Shown: positions 1 to 6,329, counted from the first letter of the stretch. The stretch is 6,338 nt of DNA from Rhodospirillales bacterium (GCA_015654825.1 JAATGE010000334.1:1-6338), one strand, 5' to 3'. The notes: generated by a model from the letters alone, not told the origin. Made by a program: numbers and translations.

Positions 1-3000
1 CGCCGCCAGCGCCAGCCGCGCGAGTGCCGGCAACGACCGCGATCCGGTCTTGCGCATGATCGAAGCGCGATGGTTCTCCACCGTGCGCTGGCTGATCCCG
101 AGATCGGCGGCAATATTCTTACTCGGATGCCCGGCCAGCACCATGTCCATCACCTGGTGCTGCCGCGGCGTCAGGCCCGCGAGGTGTCCCGCGGCGTTCT
201 CGCGTTCGGCGTAGGCCTGACTTGAATCACGCGCCTGCTCCAGGGCGCGGTCGATGCTGGCCAGCAATTCGTCGCCGCCGATCGGCTTTTCAATGAAGTC
301 GGAAGCGCCGGCCTTCATCGCCTGCACCGCCATGGCAACGTCGCTGTTGCCGGTGATCATGATGGCGGGCAGGAAATGATTGTTTGCCTTCAGGTGCTGC
401 AGCAGTTCGATGCCGTTCATGCCCGGCAGGTAGGCGTCGATCAGCAGGCAGGCTGGCGGGCCCGGATGGTAGGCCTCAAGAAACGCCTCGCCCGACGCGT
501 AATCCTCGACGGCGCGTCCATCTTCCTCCAGCACGCTGCGGATCGCCTCGCGCAACTGGCGATCGTCATCGACGATGTAAGTGACGGAGTTAGCCGCGCC
601 GCCGGCCGGCTTGGCGGTGTTAATGGCGGCAGGCGGCGGCAGCGGCGCCGCCGGTGGCGAAGCCGCCAGCAGACGGCGGATTAAGTTCGTGAGTTCGTCG
701 ATGCGCACCGGCTTGGTCAGCCGGGTGCAGTGGCGCTGCTCGATGTTGCGCAGCGTGCTGGTCGACATGTCGCCGGTCAGGATAACCGCCGGAATTTCGC
801 TTTTGAGCCGCTCGCGCAGCGCCGTAACGGCGCGCAGCCCATCCATGCCGCCCGGCAGGTTATAGTCCGCCAGGACCAGGTCCGGCTTGGCACGATCATG
901 CCCCAGCGCCTCGAGCGCGGCGTTGCCGTCGATCGAGGTCATGACATCGTAGCCGGCGTCCGATAGCAGAAGCTCGAGCAGGGAGCGCACGTCCGGGTCG
1001 TCCTCGATTACCAGGATCGAGGCGGACGCGGGAATATTCCTGACCGGGGGTTTGGCGACGTTGGCCGGGGGTGGTTGCGCCGCGGCCACGATGCCGGGCG
1101 CGCGCAGGTCCACGTCGATCGCGAACATCGATCCGTGCCCTGGCCGCGAGCGAACGCGCACCGGATGGCCGAGCAACTTGCCCAATCGTTGCACAATGGT
1201 CAAACCAAGCCCCAGCCCGCGCGCACGCTCGCGCGCCGGGTTGTCGAGCTGATGGTATTCCTCGAACACCGCGCCGAGTTCGCCTTCCGGAATGCCGACG
1301 CCGGTGTCCCATACCTCGATGCCCAGTTTGTCGCCGTGACGGCGGCAGCCGAGCAGAACCTTGCCTTTTCTGGTGTATTTCAACGCGTTCGAAAGCAGAT
1401 TGCGCAACATCTGCTCAAGCAAGGCAGGATCGGCCTGGATCGCGAGGCCGCATTTCACGACCCGCAATTGCAGCCCCTGGGCCCGCGCGGTTTCCTCGAA
1501 CTGGTCGCGCAGGCGCAAAAGCAGGTCGTTGACCGGAATACTGACGATTTCCGGACGTACCGTCCCCGCTTCGATCTGATTGATGTCGAGCAGCGTGTTC
1601 AGCATGTCCGACATCGTTGCAAGTGCATCGGCGAGCCGCGCCACGAGGTCCTTGGCCTTGTCCCCGTCCACCGTTCTTGCCAGCAGCCCCTGCAGCAGGC
1701 TCAGTGTTTGCAAAGGCTGGCGCAAATCGTGGCTCGCCGCCGCGAGAAACCGCGATTTGGCGACGTTGGCGAGGTCGGCCTGCCGTTTCGCTTCGCTGAG
1801 CGCATCCGCGACATGCCGCCGCTCGGTGATATCGGAAAACGTAACGACAACGCCCTCGATCCGATTATCGTGGGTGCGGTACGGCAGGATGCGGCGTACA
1901 TACCATGATCCGCCATGCGCATCGATTTCGCGCTCGAGCGGCTCCAGCGTCTGCAATACGGTGCCGGCGTCCGCCAGCAGAAGCCGATCGGTCGCAACCA
2001 GGTTCAAGTCCGCGAGCGGTCGGCCGATATCGCTCGGGATAACACTGAACAGCGCCTTCGTGGCCGGTGTGAAGAACCGGATGTTCAGCTTCATGTCGAG
2101 AAAGACGGTCGCGACATCGGTGCTGTAGAGGACATTCTGCAGGTCGTTCGAGGTGGTACGCTGGCGCTCCAGCGTTTCCTGCAGCTGGGTGTTCAGCGCG
2201 GTCAATTCCTCGTTCAGCGACTGCAGCTCCTCCTTCGAAGTCAGCAACTCCTCGTTGGTCGACTGGTACTCCTCCTGTATCGATAGCGCCTCTTCGTTGA
2301 TCGCGTTCTGCTCCTCGTTGGAAAGCTCGAGGTTATGAATCGCGGCCTGCAACTCGGTACGCGTGGTATCCAGTTCGGCGTTCAGTTCGGCGACCCGCGG
2401 GGTTTCCTCCGCTACTGCTTTCAGCCCGCGTTTCGCGTTCTGCCGCGGCACTTCCACGAAGCAGATCAGCAGCAGGTCTTCGCCCGCGGCCGGCACCGGG
2501 TGAACGTCGAGGTTGAACGCGGTCTCGCGCCCCTGTTCGGTAATGGAGCCGCCGGCAACCAGGACGCGGGCGTTTTCCTGCTGGCATTTCTGAATGGCGG
2601 ATCGCAATTTTGTGCGAAGTCCCTGTCGCGCCATGGCGAGCAGGTCCTGCGTCGGCGGACCCGGCGGTACATGCAGAAATCGATCGGTAGCGCCGAGCAG
2701 ATACAGGCACTCCAGCCGCCGGTTGATCAGCACCGAGGCCGGCGCGTAGTTTTCCAGCACCAGCCGCCGGCACAATTCGACCAGTCCGTTCTGTTGCGTG
2801 GGCGGCGGACGAAGTGCCGCTTGCGCGTTGGGCCGCAGATTGGTGCCTCCGATCGCCAGCGCCAATTCTCCCGGCCGGTTGCGGCCGACGCGGCGATACA
2901 GCCGCTCAGGCTTGGAGATTATATCGAACCGCCCGTCCGGATTTCCCGCCGTCTCGGCATTCCCAAGCAGCAGAACGCCGCCTTCACGCAGCGCGAAATG

Positions 3001-4377
3001 GAATAACGAGATGATCCTGCTTTGCGCGTCGGGACGCAGATAGATCAGAAGGTTACGGCATGATATCATGTCGAGCCGCGAGAACGGTGCGTCGGTCAGC
3101 ACATCCTGCACGGTGAAGACAACCACGCTGCGCAGTTCCGCCGAGACCCTGTAATGGTCGTCCTCCCGCGCAAAGAAGCGAGCCAGGCGGGCAGGGGAGA
3201 CATCCGCTTCGATCGCCGCGGGGTACAGCCCTTCGCGGGCGGCGGCTACCGCGTCGGCGTCCACGTCCGACGCGAAGACCTGCAGTTTGGTTTCGACGCC
3301 GGCGGCGGCGATTGCCTCACGAAACAGCATGGCCAGCGAATAGGTTTCCTCGCCCGTACTGCATCCCGCGATCCAGATGCGGATCGGCGAACTGGATGCG
3401 TGGTGGCGCACCAGGTCCGGAATGACGGTTTCGCCGAGCTGCTTGAAAACCTCGGGATCGCGGAAGAAGCTGGTGACGTTGATCAGCAGGTCTTTGGCGA
3501 GTGTTTCTGCTTCGGTGGCGCTGTCGCGCAGGGTGTTGAAGTAGCGGCCCAGGTTCTGCAATCCGAGCAGGGCCATGCGGCGCTCGATGCGGCGTTGCAG
3601 CGTGCCCGGTTTGTAGGCCGAAAAATCGTGCGGCGTCTTGCTGCGCAACAGATCGATGATGCCTTGCACGGTGTGTGGCGGCACATCCGGCACTACTTCC
3701 CGGTCCGCGACCACATGGCGGCCGCCCGCGGCCCGCGCAGCGAGTGCCGCCGGAATGTCGGCCAGCTGGAGCACGTGGTCCACGGCTCCGGTCGCGATCG
3801 CGCTGCGCGGCATGCCGTCATAACCCGCCTCGGCGGGGTCCTGGACAATCACCAGGCCCCCTTGCGCCGCGATTTCGCGCAGCCCGGCGCTGCCGTCGGA
3901 ACCGGTGCCCGAAAGCACCACGCACAATGCCTGCGCGCCGCACTCCCTGGCCAGCGAGTGCAACAGGAAGTCGAATGGCAGGCGGGAACCGTGGCGCGCC
4001 ACCGGCGGCGAAAGGCGCAGCGCGCCACCGCGCACCGCGAGATTGAGCCCAGGGGGAATAAGGTAGCAATGGTCGGCCTCGACACGCATGCCGTCGGCCG
4101 CCTGAACCACCTTCATCGGGGTGTGGCTGGCGAGCAGCTCGACCATCATGCTCTCGTGGCTGGGGTCGAGATGCTGCACCAGAATGTAGGCCATGCCGGT
4201 GGCGGGGGGCAGGGCATCGAGCAGCTTGCGGTATGCGTCGAGGCCCCCCGCCGAGGCGCCGATGCCGACGATCGGGAAGTCGGGTGGCGCTGGCGGTGCG
4301 CCGCGCGTGGGCCGGGCGTGCGCCTCCGCTTGCGGCGCTCGGGCCGCGGTCGCCGGCGGTGCGCGGCCGTCTGCCAT
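1..4377 (-). CDS. CheB-CheR-PAS-histidine kinase-REC-REC(FixJ)-HTH fusion, 3' end beyond window
   Basis: Cytoplasmic signalling protein, 1459 codons visible with no stop and no predicted membrane segment. Residues 36-215 are a CheB methylesterase domain without its usual receiver; the triad is visible as Ser42 (GASAGG), His69 (VQHLD) and Asp161 (SGTGSDG). Residues about 245-500 are CheR, with NVTSFFRDP from 300, SAM-binding GCSTGEE around 338-344 and LDMISCRNLLIYL around 435-447. Residues 533-645 look PAS-like, 662-750 are a Glu/Leu/Asn-rich coiled coil, and 747-855 are PAS ending in FSDITERR. HisKA has phospho-acceptor His883 (ASHDLRQPL). The HATPase has Asn997 (N box), Asp1024 (DTGVGIP) and GLGLGL at 1054-1059. 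REC1 has D1126/D1127, phospho-acceptor D1171, T1201 and K1222. A Pro/Ala linker leads to REC2 (D1271/D1272, D1314, T1342, K1364). A LuxR/FixJ helix-turn-helix starts near 1400 (LTPRQHQVMDMVLAG, ISQRTVENHRASI). The expected phosphoryl path is His883 to the receivers, then DNA binding; this is inferred. The start chosen is ATG 4377, with GGAG 12 nt upstream; GTG 4407 is an alternative. By family comparison only a few residues should be missing at the left edge. Confidence 0.93.
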   Translation of the reverse strand, partial: MADGRAPPATAARAPQAEAHARPTRGAPPAPPDFPIVGIGASAGGLDAYRKLLDALPPATGMAYILVQHLDPSHESMMVELLASHTPMKVVQAADGMRVEADHCYLIPPGLNLAVRGGALRLSPPVARHGSRLPFDFLLHSLARECGAQALCVVLSGTGSDGSAGLREIAAQGGLVIVQDPAEAGYDGMPRSAIATGAVDHVLQLADIPAALAARAAGGRHVVADREVVPDVPPHTVQGIIDLLRSKTPHDFSAYKPGTLQRRIERRMALLGLQNLGRYFNTLRDSATEAETLAKDLLINVTSFFRDPEVFKQLGETVIPDLVRHHASSSPIRIWIAGCSTGEETYSLAMLFREAIAAAGVETKLQVFASDVDADAVAAAREGLYPAAIEADVSPARLARFFAREDDHYRVSAELRSVVVFTVQDVLTDAPFSRLDMISCRNLLIYLRPDAQSRIISLFHFALREGGVLLLGNAETAGNPDGRFDIISKPERLYRRVGRNRPGELALAIGGTNLRPNAQAALRPPPTQQNGLVELCRRLVLENYAPASVLINRRLECLYLLGATDRFLHVPPGPPTQDLLAMARQGLRTKLRSAIQKCQQENARVLVAGGSITEQGRETAFNLDVHPVPAAGEDLLLICFVEVPRQNAKRGLKAVAEETPRVAELNAELDTTRTELQAAIHNLELSNEEQNAINEEALSIQEEYQSTNEELLTSKEELQSLNEELTALNTQLQETLERQRTTSNDLQNVLYSTDVATVFLDMKLNIRFFTPATKALFSVIPSDIGRPLADLNLVATDRLLLADAGTVLQTLEPLEREIDAHGGSWYVRRILPYRTHDNRIEGVVVTFSDITERRHVADALSEAKRQADLANVAKSRFLAAASHDLRQPLQTLSLLQGLLARTVDGDKAKDLVARLADALATMSDMLNTLLDINQIEAGTVRPEIVSIPVNDLLLRLRDQFEETARAQGLQLRVVKCGLAIQADPALLEQMLRNLLSNALKYTRKGKVLLGCRRHGDKLGIEVWDTGVGIPEGELGAVFEEYHQLDNPARERARGLGLGLTIVQRLGKLLGHPVRVRSRPGHGSMFAIDVDLRAPGIVAAAQPPPANVAKPPVRNIPASASILVIEDDPDVRSLLELLLSDAGYDVMTSIDGNAALEALGHDRAKPDLVLADYNLPGGMDGLRAVTALRERLKSEIPAVILTGDMSTSTLRNIEQRHCTRLTKPVRIDELTNLIRRLLAASPPAAPLPPPAAINTAKPAGGAANSVTYIVDDDRQLREAIRSVLEEDGRAVEDYASGEAFLEAYHPGPPACLLIDAYLPGMNGIELLQHLKANNHFLPAIMITGNSDVAMAVQAMKAGASDFIEKPIGGDELLASIDRALEQARDSSQAYAERENAAGHLAGLTPRQHQVMDMVLAGHPSKNIAADLGISQRTVENHRASIMRKTGSRSLPALARLALAA

Positions 4378-4389
4378 ATATGCTGGGTT

Positions 4390-4393
4390 CTCC
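4390..4393 (-). promoter_or_regulatory. Probable ribosome binding site for the fusion gene
   Basis: On the minus strand GGAG is followed by 12 nt and then the ATG at 4377. The spacing is somewhat long but acceptable. The only other in-frame candidate between the upstream stop (4434-4432) and 4377 is GTG at 4407, which has no comparable motif before it. Confidence 0.5.
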
Positions 4394-4431
4394 GGCGCCC
4401 GCCCCACTCCAGGCGCCTGACTACAACCGTA

Positions 4432-4446
4432 TCACCGCTTTACCAT
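4432..4446 (-). other. Four-codon start-stop unit (MVKR) with strong Shine-Dalgarno, in frame with the fusion gene
   Basis: The minus strand reads ATG GTA AAG CGG TGA. It is preceded by GGGAGGT (4460-4454) at an ideal 7-nt spacing, a better initiation signal than that of the fusion gene itself. The unit is in the same frame as the downstream ATG at 4377, separated from it only by the TGA and 18 sense codons. It may be a minimal leader ORF affecting initiation downstream, the true start broken by a nonsense change or sequencing error, or chance. Nothing in the sequence decides among these. Confidence 0.3.
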
Positions 4447-4569
4447 CGTGGCTACCTCCCTAACCTTGAGGTGGCGAGTTCACGGCGATGAGTATTTTCC
4501 GACTCTGCTGGTCTCGGGTCAGGCCCCGCTAACAGTGGTGGGGCGCACGGCTGGCGCGGCCGGCGGCAT

Positions 4570-4624
4570 CGATAGTTGATCCCCGTCAATGCGGATCGGG
4601 TGGTCGCTGTGCCCGATAGTGATC
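4570..4624. promoter_or_regulatory. Candidate operator: dyad ATCGGG-N11-CCCGAT plus repeated CGATAGT(T)GATC
   Basis: A perfect 6-bp dyad, ATCGGG (4595-4600) and CCCGAT (4612-4617), is separated by 11 bp. It lies within a pair of direct repeats, CGATAGTTGATC (4570-4581) and CGATAGTGATC (4614-4624), spaced 44 bp or about four helical turns. The position, 100-150 bp before the DUF883 start, suits a regulator site. A dimeric FixJ/LuxR-type protein such as the divergent fusion product is an inferred candidate ligand. Motifs this short can arise by chance. Confidence 0.2.
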
Positions 4625-4705
4625 GGATATGCGTCGACTGCCGGGATTGCGCGTTAAGACGGTGGCCCGGCCGCCCGGTCGCGGTTCATGCGCCATCACG
4701 GCGAC

Positions 4706-4713
4706 AAGGAGAG
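4706..4713 (+). promoter_or_regulatory. Ribosome binding site of the DUF883 gene
   Basis: AAGGAGAG lies 9 nt before ATG 4723. It decides that start over the in-frame upstream TTG at 4576, whose extra 49 residues look like translated non-coding DNA and have no such motif. Confidence 0.85.
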
Positions 4714-4722
4714 TTCACACCC

Positions 4723-5016
4723 ATGAGTGCATCAAGCAACGGCGCAAATGACGTGTCGGCGCTACGCGATGATATCGCTTCATTGCAGCGCGACGTCGGA
4801 ATCCTGCTCGGCCACCTGAAGTCCGGCGCCGCCAGCAGCGCCCGCGGCGCCGCGGACCAGCTGGAGGAAAGCGCCACCCGCACCTACCGCCAAATCGCCG
4901 CGGAAGGCACGCGGTCGATGAAGGCGATGGAGCGGCAGGTCGAGGATCGGCCCCTGCTGGCCGTGCTGATCGCCGCCGGCGTCGGCTATATCGGCGGCCG
5001 CCTGCTGTCGCGGTGA
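4723..5016 (+). CDS. DUF883 family (YqjD/ElaB-like) tail-anchored membrane protein
   Basis: A protein of 97 residues. Residues 1-75 are hydrophilic and helical, rich in Ala, Glu, Arg and Gln (ALRDDIASLQRDVGILLGHL, then ATRTYRQIAAEG), as expected of the elongated helical part of the family. Residues 77-95 form a single C-terminal membrane segment (RPLLAVLIAAGVGYIGGRLL) ending in Arg, the usual DUF883 tail of P-x-x-A followed by a Gly-rich helix and basic cap. E. coli YqjD and ElaB are inner-membrane proteins reported to bind ribosomes in stationary phase; whether this homologue does so is inference. Length is typical of the family. It is the first gene of a cluster, has a strong ribosome binding site, and its TGA overlaps the GTG of the next gene (GTGA), so translational coupling is likely. 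Confidence 0.88.
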   Translation: MSASSNGANDVSALRDDIASLQRDVGILLGHLKSGAASSARGAADQLEESATRTYRQIAAEGTRSMKAMERQVEDRPLLAVLIAAGVGYIGGRLLSR

Positions 5017-5456
5017 GCGGCACGTCGCCGGCGCACGATCTAATCCGCCTGGCCCTCGCAATAGCCGAGGGCCGCGTGGCGCAGTCGGTGCGCCGCACCG
5101 CTGGGCGGGCGGCCTATCTCGCGGCTACGGCAGCATTGGTCGCCGGTTGCGCCCTCGGGGTCGTTGGCTGCCTGCTCACGGCGCTATGGATCTATGTACT
5201 GCCACATGTCGGTGCGGTGGGTGCGCCGCTGGTGGTGGCTGCTGTCCTGCTCGTGATCGGCCTCGGCGTGTTGGCGCTCATGCACCGCGCCGCACGGCCG
5301 CGCCGCGCGCCCGTCGCCGCCGACCCGGGGCGCGCCGCTCTGCTCGCGGAACTATCCAACCTCGGGGAGATTTCCGAGCTGGTCAGGGCGCAAAAAGGCC
5401 CCGCGCTGATCGCCGCCCTGGTCGCCGGCCTGATGGCCGGCAGCCGCGATAGATGA
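5013..5456 (+). CDS. YqjE/DUF1469-like (holin superfamily III-like) membrane protein
   Basis: A protein of 147 residues starting at GTG 5013, which overlaps the DUF883 stop by 4 nt. After an amphipathic N-terminal helix (LIRLALAIAEGRVAQSVRR, 10-28) come two membrane helices, roughly 34-62 and 67-90, joined by a short turn (LPHVGAVGAP), then a basic stretch (RAARPRRAP). This layout and the position directly after a DUF883 gene match YqjE-type proteins, as in the E. coli yqjD-yqjE pair. The family is annotated as holin-like only by superfamily similarity; no lysis gene or other phage gene is nearby, so a lysis role is unlikely. A C-terminal extension of about 45 residues carries a third hydrophobic stretch (GPALIAALVAGLMAG, 129-143) that resembles the DUF883 tail. 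The family call rests on topology and context more than on residue motifs. Confidence 0.75.
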   Translation: MSGTSPAHDLIRLALAIAEGRVAQSVRRTAGRAAYLAATAALVAGCALGVVGCLLTALWIYVLPHVGAVGAPLVVAAVLLVIGLGVLALMHRAARPRRAPVAADPGRAALLAELSNLGEISELVRAQKGPALIAALVAGLMAGSRDR

Positions 5457-5464
5457 TCCTGCCA

Positions 5465-5484
5465 GCCCGGCGCCAATGCCGGGC
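5465..5484 (+). other. Intercistronic hairpin
   Basis: GCCCGGC (5465-5471) and GCCGGGC (5478-5484) can form a perfect 7-bp GC stem with a 6-nt loop. The hairpin lies between the DUF1469 stop and the DUF1003 start. No T-run follows, so it is unlikely to be an intrinsic terminator. It could stabilise the upstream mRNA or tune the third gene. In DNA this GC-rich such stems also occur by chance. Confidence 0.35.
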
Positions 5485-5506
5485 GCCGGCGTGAGTGGAT
5501 TGCCGC

Positions 5507-6052
5507 ATGGAAGTGCGCGAGCGCGAGCGTGACGCGAACACCGGCCCGGCCGTGGCGCTGGCAACTGCCAGGCTGCGCGCCGAGCACCATGAGGCGACCA
5601 GCCGATGGCAGCGGGCGGTGGATCGCGTCACCAGCCTCGTAGCGCTGCCCGGCTTCGTCGCCGTGCTGACCGTCGCGATCCTCGCCTGGACGGGCGCCAA
5701 CGTCGCGGCGGGCGTACTGGGCGTGCGACAGGCGGATGCTCCGCCGTTTCCGTGGCTGCAGGGCGCCATCGCAACCTGCGCCCTGTATCTCTCGGCGGTT
5801 ATCCTGAGCACGCAACGCCGTCAGGATCAGCTGGCTGGCCATCGCGAACAGCTCAACCTGGAGCTGGCGATCGTCGCCGACCAGAAACTCGCCAAAATCA
5901 TCGAACTGCTCGAGGAATTGCGCCGCGATAGCCCGACGCTCGCCAATCGCAGCGATCATGCCGCACAGGCAATGGCGACACCAACCGATCCACACCTGGT
6001 GCTGGACGCGATCAAGGCGGAACGCCGTGGAACGGAGCCTGCTGGGCAATAG
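5507..6052 (+). CDS. DUF1003 domain membrane protein
   Basis: A protein of 181 residues from ATG 5507. GTG 5495 in the same frame is an alternative start adding four residues; both have weak ribosome binding sites, the better being AGTGGA about 7 nt before the ATG. A charged N-terminus (1-36) leads to AVDRVTSLVALPGF, membrane helix 1 (about 49-71), the family-typical Pro/Phe-rich turn before helix 2 (APPFPWLQ, 78-85), helix 2 (85-102), then TQRRQDQLAGHREQLNLELA and a helical Glu/Leu-rich stretch to about residue 140. The order of two helices, a basic Q-R-R-Q motif, an N-L acidic helix and I-I-E-L-L-E-E-L is what DUF1003 proteins show. Their function is unknown. The tail after residue 142 is poorly conserved-looking. 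The gene lies 50 bp after the DUF1469 gene on the same strand, so it is probably in the same operon. It is apparently the last gene, since a repeat follows. Confidence 0.83.
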   Translation: MEVRERERDANTGPAVALATARLRAEHHEATSRWQRAVDRVTSLVALPGFVAVLTVAILAWTGANVAAGVLGVRQADAPPFPWLQGAIATCALYLSAVILSTQRRQDQLAGHREQLNLELAIVADQKLAKIIELLEELRRDSPTLANRSDHAAQAMATPTDPHLVLDAIKAERRGTEPAGQ

Positions 6053-6085
6053 GTGGGTTCATCGGCAAGACAAACGTTTCGAAAA

Positions 6086-6321
6086 GGCAAGGCCAGGGCT
6101 CTGCCCTGGACCCGCTGGGGCCAGTAGGCCCCAGACCCCGATTAACGCTGCGCGGCTTTGCCTTGGCTTTTGGGCGAAGCCTGTAAATGTCATGGACTTT
6201 TCTGGCTTCGCCGTTTCCGCTAACGATTCTTTATTAATGGGGTCTGGGGACTTGTCCCCGTCGTGCGCAGCACGCCTCCGGCGTGACGGGTCCAGGGCAG
6301 AGCCCTGGCCTTCCTGCCCTT
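6086..6321. repeat. Nested inverted-repeat element, about 235 bp
   Basis: The outer arms are an exact 23-bp inverted pair (6091-6113 and 6288-6310), each containing a palindrome with a 7-bp stem (CCAGGGC/GCCCTGG at 6093-6109 and 6292-6308). The outward flanks remain similar with small indels. Next inwards, GACCCCGATTAA (6134-6145) pairs with TTAATGGGGTC (6234-6244) save one extra base. The innermost pair is GGCGAAGCC (6173-6181) with GGCTTCGCC (6204-6212). Further local hairpins are CTGGGGCC/GGCCCCAG (6115-6134), GGGGAC/GTCCCC (6246-6259), CGTGC/GCACG (6262-6274) and CACGCC/GGCGTG (6271-6285), the last two closed by CCCGTC/GACGGG (6257-6262, 6285-6290). It encodes no protein. The design fits a dispersed REP/BIME-like or MITE-like intergenic repeat; from memory, similar CCAGGGC palindromes are common between genes in Acetobacteraceae. 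Confidence 0.8.
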
Positions 6322-6329
6322 ATTTTCGC

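Larger units (their letters stand above)
4378..4722. promoter_or_regulatory. Divergent intergenic region between the fusion regulator and the membrane-protein cluster
   Basis: About 345 bp separate the two outward-facing genes, so promoters for both should lie here. I see no convincing sigma-70, sigma-54 or EcfG-type (GGAAC/GTT) promoter on either strand. Weak -10-like hexamers such as GGATAT (4625-4630) and TTAAGA (4654-4659) lack good -35 partners. Contents worth noting are the MVKR start-stop unit on the minus strand, a 6-bp dyad and direct repeat around 4570-4624, and a weak 5-bp GCCCC/GGGGC pair at 4523-4527 and 4540-4544. No further gene is supported. Confidence 0.6.

Noticed and set aside
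1075..1908. Plus-strand open frame of 277 codons
   Set aside because: It is antisense to HisKA/HATPase, whose H, N, G1 and G2 boxes are clear on the minus strand. Its own translation shows no domain.
2335..3006. Plus-strand open frame of 223 codons
   Set aside because: It is a shadow of the CheR C-terminus and PAS-like part of the fusion gene, with no motif or ribosome site.
3154..4491. Plus-strand open frame of 445 codons
   Set aside because: It lies antisense to the CheB and CheR domains of the fusion gene, has no recognisable family and an Arg/Gly/Ala-heavy composition typical of shadow frames in GC-rich DNA. The minus-strand frame has conserved catalytic motifs.
4488..4532. Plus-strand 14-codon ORF (MSIFRLCWSRVRPR)
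   Set aside because: A GAGGTGG sequence lies upstream but is poorly spaced (about 13 nt). The peptide has no feature supporting a gene, so chance is the simpler explanation.
4576..4722. N-terminal extension of the DUF883 gene from TTG 4576
   Set aside because: ATG 4723 has an AAGGAGAG ribosome site at 9 nt and gives the normal family length. The extension overlaps the presumed promoter region.
5013..5456. Phage lysis cassette or prophage remnant suggested by the holin-like protein
   Set aside because: No endolysin, spanin or other phage gene is present. The neighbours are DUF883 and DUF1003, which point to the chromosomal yqjD-yqjE type of cluster.
5192..6049. Minus-strand open frame of 285 codons
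   Set aside because: It is antisense to the DUF1469-like and DUF1003 genes. The plus-strand products have sensible membrane topology and family features, while this one has neither.
6093..6109. Classical intrinsic terminator after the DUF1003 gene
   Set aside because: The stem is good, but it is followed by GC-rich sequence rather than a T-run, so it was described only as part of the repeat.
6086..6321. CRISPR array or insertion sequence
   Set aside because: The repeats are inverted and nested rather than regularly spaced direct repeats, and there is no transposase frame in or near the element.
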